NCBI RefSeq assembly: GCF_000620765.1
Contig: NZ_JIAK01000019.1
Location: forward strand, 1-64,000
Source: Desulfovermiculus halophilus DSM 18834
GTDB lineage: Bacteria; Desulfobacterota; Desulfovibrionia; Desulfovibrionales; Desulfothermaceae
DNA: 64,000 nt
Direction of reading: 5' to 3'
Every line of letters starts with the position of its first letter. The first letter of the stretch is position 1. The notes beneath the pieces are model-generated. The model searched no databases, had not been told where the DNA came from, and worked only from the letters and a program-made list of their open reading frames with translations. Of this stretch, positions 41,093-50,158 are shown piece by piece. The position numbers and the translations under genes were made by a program.

Positions 41093-42679
41093 TCAGGCTG
41101 CACAGGCCGGATCGTGGAGTCGAACCGGCACATGTCCGGCCAAGGCCTTTTTGACCTCAGCAATGGGGACTTCCCGGCGATGAAAGATGCCAGCGGCCAG
41201 AGCTGCTTCGGCCTCGGTCCGGGTGAAGACGTCCACAAAGTGCTGGGCCGCGCCCGCACCGCTGGAAGCAATAACCGGAATGGTGACCGCCTGACGTACG
41301 GCCCGGATCAGCTCCAGGTCGAAGCCCAGGTTTGTGCCGTCCCGGTCGATGCAGTTGAGCAGGATTTCTCCTGCCCCCAGACGCTGGCATTCCCGGGCCA
41401 GGGTGACGGCATCGAGATCACGGCCTTCCCGGCCGCCTTTCACCGTGCATTGGTACCAGCAGTGCCTCTGTCCCTGCGGCCCTGGAAAAGCGGTCTCAAT
41501 GACCTGGTGGTTGGTCTCGGCCGGGGAGTGGACATAGACCCGTCTGGGATCCACGGAGATGACCACGGCCTGGTTTCCGTAGACCCGGGCAATGCTCTCA
41601 ATGGAGCTTTGTCCGCAAGGTCCGAAGCGCAGGCTGTTTTGGACGATGTCCACGGCATCGCTGCCGATGGAGATCTTGTCTGCACCGGAGCGGAAATAGG
41701 CGGCCGCCACATCCACAGCTGAGTGATAGGTGCCGTTAACATCGGTGTAATCTCTGATCCCTCCGCCAATGGTCAAGGGGACAAAGACGTTGGCCGAGGT
41801 CCGGCGCAGAACCTCCAGCATGGGGACATCGCTCAGCGGATAATCCCGGAAGGCGGTAATGTTCAAAAAGGTTATCTCATCCGCCCCCTGCTGGTAATAT
41901 TCCTGAGCCAGGTCCACAGGCTTGCCCAGGTTGCGGACCTCGCCTTTCTCCCGCACGTCGTACTGGTCGCCCTTGGTGACCACCAGATCGCCCTGGTCGT
42001 TGGACCGTACGTCCAGGCAGGCGACGATCCGTTTGGCCAGGGATGTGGAGGTCAGCTCGGTGCGCGGCCGGGTGGGGGGCTTGTTCTGGAGAAAGTTCTT
42101 CAGGATCTGCAGGCCGACGGGACCGCTTTTTTCCGGATGAAACTGGGTTGCGCAGATGTTGCCCTGTTGCACTGCACTGACAAAGGATTGTCCGTAGTCA
42201 GTGGTGGTCAAAGCCAGGCCGGGATCATCAGGGACCACGTGATAGGAATGAACAAAGTAGAGATGCTCATGGCCCTTGAGTCCGTGCAGCAGTCCGGAGT
42301 CTTTGTGCGCCCGGATCTGGTTCCAGCCGATATGGGGAACCGAGAGACCGGTCCGAAAATGCTGCACCTGTCCAGAAAATATGCCCAGGCCGGGTATCCC
42401 CGGGGCTTCTTCACTGCCTTCAAACAGGGCCTGCAGGCCCAGGCAGATGCCCAAGAAGGGCCGATTCGCCCTCAGATAGCTGCGCAGGGGAGCAACAAGC
42501 CCTTTGTCCTGGAGGATGCGCATCATGCTCCCAAAGGCACCGACCCCGGGGAAGACCAGGGTTTCGGCGTGTAAGATGTCCTCAGGCCGATGAACCAGGC
42601 GGATCGACTCCCCCAGGTGTTCGAGGGCGTTGATCACGCTGCGCACATTGCCGGCGCCGTAATCCAGAAGGGTAATCAT
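41093..42679 (-). CDS. hisHF: Fused imidazole glycerol phosphate synthase, HisH-HisF (HIS7-like)
   Basis: 528 residues carrying glutaminase and cyclase in one chain. HisH part: C79 in GICLGLQALFEG, H181 and E183 in QFHPEKSG form the triad. HisF part from about 215: D223 in RIVACLDVR and D445 in NCIDRDGTN are the acid/base pair, with GGGIRDY and SSGAGAAQHF as phosphate loops. The cyclase has the long insertions of yeast HIS7 (KVSIGSDAV-like segment, then VISVDPRRVYVHS and HCWYQCTVKGGRE), not the short bacterial form. It converts PRFAR plus Gln-derived ammonia to IGP and AICAR in histidine synthesis. No other his genes are in the window. Confidence 0.95.
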   Translation of the reverse strand: MITLLDYGAGNVRSVINALEHLGESIRLVHRPEDILHAETLVFPGVGAFGSMMRILQDKGLVAPLRSYLRANRPFLGICLGLQALFEGSEEAPGIPGLGIFSGQVQHFRTGLSVPHIGWNQIRAHKDSGLLHGLKGHEHLYFVHSYHVVPDDPGLALTTTDYGQSFVSAVQQGNICATQFHPEKSGPVGLQILKNFLQNKPPTRPRTELTSTSLAKRIVACLDVRSNDQGDLVVTKGDQYDVREKGEVRNLGKPVDLAQEYYQQGADEITFLNITAFRDYPLSDVPMLEVLRRTSANVFVPLTIGGGIRDYTDVNGTYHSAVDVAAAYFRSGADKISIGSDAVDIVQNSLRFGPCGQSSIESIARVYGNQAVVISVDPRRVYVHSPAETNHQVIETAFPGPQGQRHCWYQCTVKGGREGRDLDAVTLARECQRLGAGEILLNCIDRDGTNLGFDLELIRAVRQAVTIPVIASSGAGAAQHFVDVFTRTEAEAALAAGIFHRREVPIAEVKKALAGHVPVRLHDPACAA

Positions 42680-42695
42680 GTCCCGTTTTTCTCCG

Positions 42696-43043
42696 TCATA
42701 TGGTGAGGACCTTCTTGTCCGCCTTCAGCCATTCGGTGAGGAACTGTCCGGTGTAAAAGACGTTGATGTCCAGGGCCTCCAGGTCCTGAACCAGGTCCAG
42801 CTTTTCAGCGCAGCGCTTGCAGGCGATGGCCTCCACCCCAGCCTCTTGAGCCTTTTTGAGCTCGCCTTGCAGGCCACTGTCCTGGGCGATGAGCCGGGTG
42901 GCTCCGCCCCAGATGAGCAGAGTGACCCGGTCCCACCAGTTGTTGCGCATTGCGTTCTGGGCGTACATAAAGACCATGTTTTCCGCACTGTCAGGATCAG
43001 GGGTGGTCCACAGGATCAGAAGCTCCTTGGGATCTGTACTCAT
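42696..43043 (-). CDS. DsrE-like small protein
   Basis: 115 residues; CGGAGGT precedes the ATG. The fold pattern of the DsrE/DsrF family: LLILWTTPDPDSAENMVFMYAQNA, VTLLIWGGATRLIAQD, GVEAIACKRCAEKLD, ALDINVFYTGQ. A Cys pair (CKRC) sits where other members have their functional Cys. Members carry sulfur or bind thiol groups; this one is cytoplasmic. It lies 16 bases upstream of hisHF and may be co-transcribed with it. Confidence 0.8.
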   Translation of the reverse strand: MSTDPKELLILWTTPDPDSAENMVFMYAQNAMRNNWWDRVTLLIWGGATRLIAQDSGLQGELKKAQEAGVEAIACKRCAEKLDLVQDLEALDINVFYTGQFLTEWLKADKKVLTI

Positions 43044-43199
43044 TGGTGGAAACCTCCGGGATAGATATGTGGTATTTGTTCAGGGGGCTGAACGATTGCG
43101 ATACGTGGGCTGAGTAGAAAGATTCTACCAGGACCGGGGAAAAAACGAAAGGTGGCCCGGGATTGACTCCTCCCGGCGTTGCAGATACGCTGAGCATCG

Positions 43200-43224
43200 T
43201 GTTACAAAAAAAAATATCGTAACA
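43200..43224. promoter_or_regulatory. Palindrome upstream of the ABC transporter operon
   Basis: TGTTAC-N13-GTAACA with an A-rich centre, about 100 bases upstream of the binding-protein gene. Possible operator; no known regulator can be assigned from the sequence. Confidence 0.35.
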
Positions 43225-43325
43225 GGGAGTACCATGAATCGGCCCGGTGTGCTTCGCTCCTGCCGGAGCGCCTCATTCCCCGGCCGCCGTGGGTCACAGT
43301 CTCCATACAGCAGGTCAGATGCCTT

Positions 43326-44441
43326 ATGCAAGGACGGTATGTGAAATTTTTCCAGATGGTCTGCGGACTGCTCGCAGTGCTGGCCGCAGCTGCAACAGTG
43401 CAGGCCAGGATTGTTGTCGACACGACCGGCCGGAAGGTGACTGTGCCGGATCAGGTGGACCGGGTCTATTGCTCCGGTCCCGGCTGCCTGCGGCTGTTGA
43501 CCTATCTGCAGGGCCAGGACAGGGCGGTTGCGGTGGATGAATTGGAGCGGCAGGAACAGTCCCTGGAGGCCAGGCCCTATGCCCTGGCCCATCCACAGCT
43601 GCGCCGGCTGCCGCTGGGCGGTGAGTTCCGGGGGCGGGACAACCCGGAGCTTTTGCTCAGCCTCTCCCCGAGCCCCGAGGTCATCTTCAAGACCTTTCCC
43701 CGCATGGGCATGGATCCAGAGACGCTGCAGGACAAAACCGGCATCCCGGTGGTGGCCCTGAACTATGGAGACCTGGGGGCCGGCCGGAAGCGGATGTTTC
43801 ACAGCCTGCGGACAATGGGCAAGGTTTTGGGATGCTCCCAGCGGGCCCGGGATGTGATCCAGTTTTTTGAGCAGCAGATAGCAGAGCTGGAGTCCAGGAC
43901 AGAGTCCATTCCGGCCTCTGAGCAGCCCTCGGTCTATGTCGGTGGAGTGGCCTTCAAGGGACCGCACGGGATGCAGTCCACTGAGCCTGGCTATCCACCG
44001 TTCAGCTTTGTTCCGGCCGAGAATCTTGCCGGCCGGGCCAGTCCCGCCGGCCCTGAACTCAGGCATTCCATCGTGGCCAAAGAGCAGATTATGCTCTGGG
44101 ATCCGGATGCTGTGTTCATTGATCTGGCCACGCTCCAGCTCGGAGGAAAGGAGGGGGGACTGTATCAGCTCAGAAATGATCCGGCCTATCGGGCCCTGTC
44201 AGCGGTTCAGGGTTCACGGGTATACAGTCTGCTGCCCTACAACTGGTATGCGACGAATTTCGGCTCTGTCCTGGCCAATGCCTATTTTATAGGCTCTGTT
44301 TTGTATCCAGACCGATTTTCGGACCTCAATGTCCAGGCCCGGGCGGACACGATATTTTCCTTTCTGGTCGGTTCTCCTGTGTACAAAGCCCTGGACCGGG
44401 AGCTGAACGGCATGGTCTTCGACACTGTCCGGGTTGACTGA
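43326..44441 (+). CDS. Iron/corrinoid-type ABC transporter, substrate-binding protein
   Basis: 371 residues. Signal peptide (ending ATVQARI), then the class III binding-protein start IVVDTTGRKVTVPDQVDRVYCSGPGCLRLLTYL and later QIMLWDPDAVFIDLATLQ and FLVGSPVYKALDRELN. The family binds siderophores, haem or B12; the ligand is not readable. A GTG at 43341 behind AAGGA is an alternative start. First gene of a three-gene plus-strand operon; the permease begins 1 base after its stop. No riboswitch upstream. Confidence 0.87.
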   Translation: MQGRYVKFFQMVCGLLAVLAAAATVQARIVVDTTGRKVTVPDQVDRVYCSGPGCLRLLTYLQGQDRAVAVDELERQEQSLEARPYALAHPQLRRLPLGGEFRGRDNPELLLSLSPSPEVIFKTFPRMGMDPETLQDKTGIPVVALNYGDLGAGRKRMFHSLRTMGKVLGCSQRARDVIQFFEQQIAELESRTESIPASEQPSVYVGGVAFKGPHGMQSTEPGYPPFSFVPAENLAGRASPAGPELRHSIVAKEQIMLWDPDAVFIDLATLQLGGKEGGLYQLRNDPAYRALSAVQGSRVYSLLPYNWYATNFGSVLANAYFIGSVLYPDRFSDLNVQARADTIFSFLVGSPVYKALDRELNGMVFDTVRVD

Positions 44442-44442
44442 T

Positions 44443-45510
44443 ATGCATTTCGACGATGGGGAAGTTCCCAGGGAGTACACGAGATATATCGGCCGCAAGA
44501 TTCTGTTCATCCTGGCCCTGGTCCTGGCCCTGGCCGCGAGCCTGGTTGGGGCCGTATCCCTGGGATCGGCGGTGATCTCCTGGCCGGAGGTTCTCAAGGC
44601 ACTGTTCCGGATTCCCACTGACCAGCGCTTTGAGATCATCATCTGGAATATCCGTCTGCCTCAGGCCCTGACCGCAATCGTGGCCGGTGCCGGACTGTCC
44701 GTGGCCGGAGCAGCCATGCAGTGCATCCTGCGCAACCCTCTCGGATCGCCCTTTACCCTGGGCATTTCTCATGCAGCGGCCTTTGGTGCGGCTTTATCCG
44801 TGATGCTTCTGGGCACAGGCTGGATGGAGGCAGGGCAGAGCGGGGCAGCAGTGATCAGCCCGGTGCTGACAACCCTGTGCGCGTTTTTGTTCAGCCTGGC
44901 TGCGGCCGGGGTGATTATTGCCATCTCCAGGCTGCGGGGAGCCACCCCGGAGGTTATGGTCCTGACCGGTGTGGCCCTGGGGGCCCTGTTCACGGCCGGA
45001 ACCATGTTCCTGCAATACTTTGCCGACGATCAGGAGCTGGCGGCCATGGTCTTCTGGACCTTCGGGGATACCGGCCGGGCCGGCTGGGAAGAGCTGGGGC
45101 TCTTGGCGGCAGCCTGTGCCGCGTCCTCCCTGTTTTTCGTGGTCCAGGCCTGGAGCTACAATGCCATTGACGCCGGGGACGAGACGGCCAAAGGCCTGGG
45201 AGTGCGGGTGGAACGGGTGCGGATGATCGGGATGCTGGTAGCGTCCCTGCTCACAGCCGTCATCATTTCCTTTTTGGGCATCATCGGCTTTGTGGGCCTG
45301 GTGGTTCCGCATATGATCCGGCGGCTGATCGGCAGCGACCACCGCTTCCTGCTTCCCTCCTCCATTCTGGGGGGAGGGCTGCTTCTCCTGCTGTCGGATA
45401 CTGCGGCCCGGCTGATCATTGCCCCCAATGTGCTGCCGGTCTCCGTGCTGACCGCCTTTTTGGGCGCCCCAGTGTTCATAGCCTTGATTATCCGAGGGAG
45501 AACCCGATGA
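44443..45510 (+). CDS. Iron/corrinoid-type ABC transporter, FecCD permease
   Basis: 355 residues with about ten membrane helices. RLPQALTAIVAGAGLSVAGAAMQCILRNPLGSPFTLGIS and IGFVGLVVPHMIRRLIGSDHRFLLP are diagnostic for the FecCD/BtuC family. ATG 44443 lies 1 base after the preceding stop. It overlaps the ATPase gene by 4 bp (ATGA). Confidence 0.94.
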   Translation: MHFDDGEVPREYTRYIGRKILFILALVLALAASLVGAVSLGSAVISWPEVLKALFRIPTDQRFEIIIWNIRLPQALTAIVAGAGLSVAGAAMQCILRNPLGSPFTLGISHAAAFGAALSVMLLGTGWMEAGQSGAAVISPVLTTLCAFLFSLAAAGVIIAISRLRGATPEVMVLTGVALGALFTAGTMFLQYFADDQELAAMVFWTFGDTGRAGWEELGLLAAACAASSLFFVVQAWSYNAIDAGDETAKGLGVRVERVRMIGMLVASLLTAVIISFLGIIGFVGLVVPHMIRRLIGSDHRFLLPSSILGGGLLLLLSDTAARLIIAPNVLPVSVLTAFLGAPVFIALIIRGRTR

Positions 45511-46265
45511 TCCTCCAGGTACAGGGACTTCGATTCGCTTACAACAGCACTCCGATATTGCGCCAGGTCAGCTTTGACGTTCGCCCCGGAGAGCTGCTGG
45601 CCATCCTGGGGCCGAACGGGGCGGGCAAGACCACCCTGCTCAAGTGTCTAAACGGCATCATGCGACCTGAGGGAGGATCGGTCCTGGTCCAGGAGCATGA
45701 CGTCTATCGGCTGCGTCCCCTGCAGGTGGCCAAGACTATCGGCTATGTGGCCCAGCAGAGCGAGGCGTCCAGGCTGACAGTGTTCGACGCGGTGCTTATG
45801 GGCCGCAAACCCTATGTCCGCTGGTCGGTTTCCGACCACGATCTGAGCGTGGTGGATGCAGCCTTAAAGCGTCTGGATCTTCATCACTTGTCCCTGCGGC
45901 TCATCGATCAGCTCAGCGGAGGAGAGCTGCAAAAAGTCTCCATGGCCAGGGCCCTGGTTCAGGAACCCAGCCTTCTGCTCCTGGACGAGCCCACGAGTTC
46001 CCTGGATCTGAAGAATCAGATGGAGATCCTGGGTATCATCCGCCGGGTGGTCAGCGAGCATTACGTGGCCGGGGTGATGACCATGCACGATCTGAACTCC
46101 GCCCTGCGGTTTGCAGACAATGCCCTGCTGCTCAAGGAGGGAGAGATTTACTTCGCCGGGCCGGTCAGCCAGGTCACGGAAGAAATGGTGGAGGCAGTCT
46201 ACGGTCTGGCGGTCCAGATCCACACTGTGGGCGGGCAGCCCCTGGTGGTGCCCAAGGCCGCATAG
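45507..46265 (+). CDS. Iron/corrinoid-type ABC transporter, ATP-binding protein
   Basis: 252 residues: Walker A GPNGAGKTT (35-43), Q-loop VAQQSE, signature LSGGELQKVSMARAL, Walker B LLLLDEPTSSLD, H-loop MTMHDLN. It belongs to the FepC/BtuD group and completes the transporter. Last gene of the operon, convergent with the minus-strand gene ending at 46284. Confidence 0.94.
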   Translation: MILQVQGLRFAYNSTPILRQVSFDVRPGELLAILGPNGAGKTTLLKCLNGIMRPEGGSVLVQEHDVYRLRPLQVAKTIGYVAQQSEASRLTVFDAVLMGRKPYVRWSVSDHDLSVVDAALKRLDLHHLSLRLIDQLSGGELQKVSMARALVQEPSLLLLDEPTSSLDLKNQMEILGIIRRVVSEHYVAGVMTMHDLNSALRFADNALLLKEGEIYFAGPVSQVTEEMVEAVYGLAVQIHTVGGQPLVVPKAA

Positions 46266-46283
46266 CCTCTGTCCAGGCCGTAT

Positions 46284-46742
46284 CTACTCCGGATAGGCAG
46301 GGGGAATGGAGCTTTCGTCGGTGCCGGAGAGGAGATAGGCATAGATGCTGCCGTCAAGGCGCAGATACCCGTGCAGGGCTGTTGGTCCAACCCGTCTCCA
46401 GAGTGCGGTCTCCTCCGGGGTCAGGGGCCGCAAGGGGCCTTGGCGCTGGTCCTGGAACCAGCAGAGCACTCCCTCTTGATCATAGCGGGTACAAGCAGGG
46501 GGAAAGAAGCGTTGTTCCGGGTGGAGCATCGCGCAATCCCCCTGCTCTATACTTTCAATCTCCCGCCCGTCCCGTTCGTCCTCAGCACTTAGCTCCCGGC
46601 CCCATCTGACCTTGTTGATCAGGGACAGCAAGCGGTACAGCTCGTTGGCCCGCAAAATCACCTTCGGCCCGGTCCGCTCGGGGGATGCCTTGGACTCCAT
46701 CCTCGCCTTGAGGTCCAGGATTCGTCCCTTGGCCGTGCTCAT
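46284..46742 (-). CDS. Hypothetical protein, 152 residues
   Basis: Soluble, no signal peptide. A region rich in charged residues (LYRLLSLINKVRWGRELSAEDERDGREIESIEQGDCAM) is followed by a part rich in Pro and aromatic residues (CTRYDQEGVLCWFQDQRQG). I do not recognise the family. Its start overlaps the DUF4126 stop by 4 bp, so the two are coupled. Confidence 0.7.
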   Translation of the reverse strand: MSTAKGRILDLKARMESKASPERTGPKVILRANELYRLLSLINKVRWGRELSAEDERDGREIESIEQGDCAMLHPEQRFFPPACTRYDQEGVLCWFQDQRQGPLRPLTPEETALWRRVGPTALHGYLRLDGSIYAYLLSGTDESSIPPAYPE

Positions 46743-47413
46743 TTGTCCCTCTCTATGGCCCGATTGTCTGGGTGAGGCAGTGGAATCGCTGCTTCATGGT
46801 CCGGGGTTTTCCGGGAGCGCCAAAAACACAACCGCTGCCATAAGGCTCGTATCCCCCGCCAGATTTTGGGCAAAAGCCAGATCATGGCTCCCAGCAGCAA
46901 GGCCAGCAGGAAGCAGAAGGCCAGGGGATGGTTCAATGCGGTCCAGACCCCTGCCACCACCACTGCGTCCTCGGTCACGGAAAGGGCCGAGTTGGTGAAC
47001 GGTTCAGGAGAAGAGTTGATTAAAAGACGGCCCGAGGCCTTGGTCAGATGGCTGCCGGCTGCCAGGCCGCCGCCGATTATAGCCGCCGCCACCTGGGCTG
47101 CCGGGCCTATCTCCATGCTGGCTGCCGCGGCCAGGACCGCAGCGGCCGGAATGCGGACAAAGCTGTGGATCACGTCCCAGCCGGTGTCCACTCCGGGAAT
47201 CTTGTCCGCGAAAAACTCCACGGCATACATCAGGCCAGAGGCGTAGAGGACCATGGGGTGGGTGAGGATCTCCAAACCCGGAGGGAGCTGGGCATGGCCG
47301 GTCGCCCCCAGCAGCCCAAGGGTAAGCATGGCTGCGTAGAGGTTTATCCCGCTGGCCCAGGAGACCCCGAGGGTGAGGGCGATAATCTGTACCAGTCCTT
47401 GGGCCTGTTCCAT
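46739..47413 (-). CDS. DUF4126 membrane protein
   Basis: 224 residues with about five hydrophobic segments. LGVSWASGINLYAAMLTLGLLG, LMYAVEFFADKIPGVDTGWDVIHSFVRIPAAA and GGGLAAGSHLTKASGRLLINSSPEPFTNS are typical of DUF4126. Function unknown. Middle gene of a three-gene minus-strand cluster, 3 bases after the upstream gene. Confidence 0.85.
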   Translation of the reverse strand: MEQAQGLVQIIALTLGVSWASGINLYAAMLTLGLLGATGHAQLPPGLEILTHPMVLYASGLMYAVEFFADKIPGVDTGWDVIHSFVRIPAAAVLAAAASMEIGPAAQVAAAIIGGGLAAGSHLTKASGRLLINSSPEPFTNSALSVTEDAVVVAGVWTALNHPLAFCFLLALLLGAMIWLLPKIWRGIRALWQRLCFWRSRKTPDHEAAIPLPHPDNRAIERDK

Positions 47414-47416
47414 GCA

Positions 47417-47794
47417 TTACCTTCCCACGATATTGTCCATGCGCTGCTTCAGGTATCTGAGCAGGACAAGGCCGGCTTTTTCCGGGGCATCCTGGGCCTG
47501 AACCTCGGGCAGGAGCTCGTTGTTTTCCTCCTGGTCGCCGGAAGGCTCCAGAATGGACAGGACAAGGCTCGGCTTGTCCTGGATCATGTGCACGATCTCC
47601 TGCAGGTGGTGCGAATCGTCCTGACCAAGATCGCTTTTTTTGGTCTGCAGGGTCCAGAGCATGAGCTCCGGGGCCCCGATGGTCCCCTGATTCACCACCT
47701 GCCCTGCCTCTTCCAGCAGGCTGCGGCAGTGAACATTCAGAGGCCTGGTGCGTACCTTGGATAATTGGCGCAGGGAGATAGGGGATGTATGCAT
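47417..47794 (-). CDS. Hypothetical protein, 125 residues
   Basis: GGAGATCC precedes the ATG. Soluble, no signal peptide. Contains GAPELMLWTLQTKKSDLGQDD and a C-terminal LVLLRYLKQRMDNIVG. I do not recognise the family. First gene of the cluster with the DUF4126 protein; a hairpin at 47896-47938 separates it from the aldolase gene. Confidence 0.65.
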   Translation of the reverse strand: MHTSPISLRQLSKVRTRPLNVHCRSLLEEAGQVVNQGTIGAPELMLWTLQTKKSDLGQDDSHHLQEIVHMIQDKPSLVLSILEPSGDQEENNELLPEVQAQDAPEKAGLVLLRYLKQRMDNIVGR

Positions 47795-47895
47795 AGGATC
47801 TCCGGAATGAATCGATGGCGGATCAGAATCCCAGAGCGGCTATCCTCCGGGAGTCAGCTCTTGCTCGCACGGCTTGCTCCGCAGGCCATGGAGAC

Positions 47896-47938
47896 AGCTC
47901 CCTCTCCGGTCCCGGGCAGGGCCAGGCGAGAGGGAGCT
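47896..47938 (-). terminator. Hairpin downstream of the aldolase gene
   Basis: Perfect 11-bp arms AGCTCCCTCTC / GAGAGGGAGCT with a 21-base GC-rich loop. No T-run. It lies about 120 bases beyond the fba stop on the minus strand, in a 265-bp gap that holds nothing else I can identify. Confidence 0.5.
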
Positions 47939-48059
47939 GGGTCTGGTTCTGATCACAAGTCTCATGCCTTGGCCTGAATCCGCTGTCGGAAAAAGCCCCC
48001 CTGAGTCATGGGCACCGCTGTCTCCCTTGAGGGGGATGTTCGGACCACGGGGCACGGCA

Positions 48060-49352
48060 CTAGTCGTCAAAATCCCCGGCCGGACCCTTGTCGGCATCCA
48101 GGGTTTTGGCCCGCTGCACGATCTTTTCCCGGGTCCAGTCCTCCGGATCCTCGATCCGTTCCGCCTTGGGCCCCGGATCCGGTGATTTGGCGGTCAGGAT
48201 GTCCTCGACAACCAGGGGAGCTGTGTCGTTGGCCTTGAACACGTCCGTGATCAGCCAGGCAGAAAAGTCGGCCACGGCCTGGATCATCCGGTCCCGGATC
48301 TCTTTGGGCTGGCCGAGGAGCTTGTTCTCGAACGGCAGATTCAGCTTTTTGTAGTCTCCGCCTTTGAGCCCTTTGTCTGCGGCATAGGCGGTTATCTCCT
48401 CCCACAGGGAGTCGCTCATGCCCTGGTCGGGCATCTTGATGAAGTTGCCCTGCTCGTCCTGGATGGCATTGCCGTAGTCGTTGACCTTGACCCCCCAGGA
48501 GATCATCTGCAGGGCAGTAGCCACATTGGCTTTTGTGGTCCTGGTTTTTTCAGCGATCTCCCGAAGATGCTCGGAGCTGTTTCCGGACGTTCCGTGCTGG
48601 GCCCCGGAGATCTGGTATGGGGCAAGTGCCTCGTGAATGCGCTGGGTGAGGCCGACATCGATATCATTGCCGGTAGCCTCCAGTCCGTGGGTCGATCCGT
48701 TGTTCAAGGCGATCCAGTCCGGGAAGATATTGTGGGCATTGAGCCCGCGGACGAGAAAGAGGGCCTCTTCAGGGGTGGACAAGCCGGCCTTGCCTTTGAT
48801 CTCCCCGACCTCGGTCTCCAGTCCGGCCCATTCCGGGACCAGGGGGTTGAGATCGATGCTGGCCAAAAGGTTCTGATCGTCGGGCAGGTGGGAGGCGTCT
48901 ATGGCAATAGAGGTAATCCCGGACTCGAACAGGGTGGGGATCTCGGTCTTGGCCGCGGCCAGGTCGGATTCCTTCTTGATCCCGTAGTGATCGGCATGCA
49001 CAGCCACGGGAACAGTTATTCCCAGCTCATTGCAGGCCGCATCCACCTGCCGGGCGATATTCCACAGGCTGACTGGACAATAGGCGTTGGCCCCGCCCTC
49101 GCTCTTTGCGATTTCAATGATCAAGCAGGCGTTGGCCCGCTGGGCCCCGAGCAGGGCTCCCTTGAGCACAAAGCTGTTTCTGGCGTTGGCGGCCAGGCAG
49201 ATGGCCTGCCCCTTGCGCAGCATGGCCCGGTCGATGTATTTGCCGCTGATAATCAGGGCCTTGGAGTTGGGAAAGAGGGTGCGTACATTCGGGGGGCGGC
49301 CGACTTGCAGGCACTGCTCGAAATCAGCCGTATTGATACCTGGTGATGACAT
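48060..49352 (-). CDS. fba: Class II fructose-bisphosphate aldolase
   Basis: 430 residues; GGAGGT precedes the ATG. Zinc-aldolase features: PVAVHADHYGIKKESD (His metal ligand region), SIAIDASHLPDDQNL, GLETEVGEIKGKAG and WIALNNGSTHGLEATG, then SGAQHGTSGNSSE (second His region). It is longer than the E. coli enzyme (359 residues) and resembles the long class II type, with a C-terminal charged tail. It interconverts fructose 1,6-bisphosphate with triose phosphates. Confidence 0.92.
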   Translation of the reverse strand: MSSPGINTADFEQCLQVGRPPNVRTLFPNSKALIISGKYIDRAMLRKGQAICLAANARNSFVLKGALLGAQRANACLIIEIAKSEGGANAYCPVSLWNIARQVDAACNELGITVPVAVHADHYGIKKESDLAAAKTEIPTLFESGITSIAIDASHLPDDQNLLASIDLNPLVPEWAGLETEVGEIKGKAGLSTPEEALFLVRGLNAHNIFPDWIALNNGSTHGLEATGNDIDVGLTQRIHEALAPYQISGAQHGTSGNSSEHLREIAEKTRTTKANVATALQMISWGVKVNDYGNAIQDEQGNFIKMPDQGMSDSLWEEITAYAADKGLKGGDYKKLNLPFENKLLGQPKEIRDRMIQAVADFSAWLITDVFKANDTAPLVVEDILTAKSPDPGPKAERIEDPEDWTREKIVQRAKTLDADKGPAGDFDD

Positions 49353-49597
49353 ACAAACCTCCGCAGGGTATTATGAATTGACTGCAGGGAATACGCTCCT
49401 ATTGCTTTGCATATACCTGAAATCGGTTTGATCGTCTAGAATGGGCCCAAATAAGAGTCCTCCGTACGTTTCGAAAGGGACCTGCTGCCACAATCCGTAA
49501 ATCGCCAGGGATGCTTGTCAAGAAGACAGAGCTGGAGGGAAACGGGGCCGGACATCGCCGGCCGGGTGCATGAACCATGGTTTAAAGGAGATTGCGT

Positions 49598-50080
49598 ATG
49601 CCCATCTATGAGTTCTATTGTTCAGATTGCCACATGATCTTCAACTTCTTCAGCCCCAGGGTGGATACAACCTCCCGCCCGGACTGTCCCCGCTGCCGCC
49701 GAGCGGGCCTGGAGCGCAGGGCCTCGATGTTCTCCATCTCCAAGAACCGCAGCGAGGGGGAGCAGGACGGGATGCCGGATATCGACGAATCAAAGCTGGA
49801 GCAGGCCATGCAGATGATGGCCAGGGAGGCTGAGGGAATGGATGAAGACGACCCCCGCCAGGCGGCACAGATGATGAAAAGGCTGTGCTCTGCTACCGGC
49901 CTGGAGCTGGGCCCGGGCATGCAGGAAGCAATGCGCCGGCTGGAAGCCGGGGAAGACCCGGATCAGGTCGAGGCCGAGATGGGGGATGTTCTGGAAAACG
50001 ACGAGCTGTTCACCATGGCCAGGAAAGGAGGGAGGATCTCCCGCCCGCCGAAGACCGACGACAGGATATACGACTTGTAG
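49598..50080 (+). CDS. FmdB-type zinc-ribbon protein
   Basis: 160 residues; AAAGGAG precedes ATG 49598. N-terminal zinc ribbon of the FmdB/regulatory type: MPIYEFYCSDCHMIFNFF and RPDCPRCRRAGLERRASMF. The rest is acidic and helical (LEQAMQMMAREAEGMDEDDPRQAAQMMKRL). Function unknown; such proteins were first linked to formamidase regulation. Confidence 0.85.
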   Translation: MPIYEFYCSDCHMIFNFFSPRVDTTSRPDCPRCRRAGLERRASMFSISKNRSEGEQDGMPDIDESKLEQAMQMMAREAEGMDEDDPRQAAQMMKRLCSATGLELGPGMQEAMRRLEAGEDPDQVEAEMGDVLENDELFTMARKGGRISRPPKTDDRIYDL

Positions 50081-50158
50081 TCACCGCCAGACCCTGCGAG
50101 GCGAGGAGCTCTAGCAGTTCCGGAGCTGTCGTTCTGCGGTCTTGGGCTGAGGACCAGC

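Noticed and set aside
43125-44066. A 313-codon minus-strand frame opposite the binding-protein gene.
   Set aside because: No domain or signal; the plus strand encodes a typical exported binding protein.
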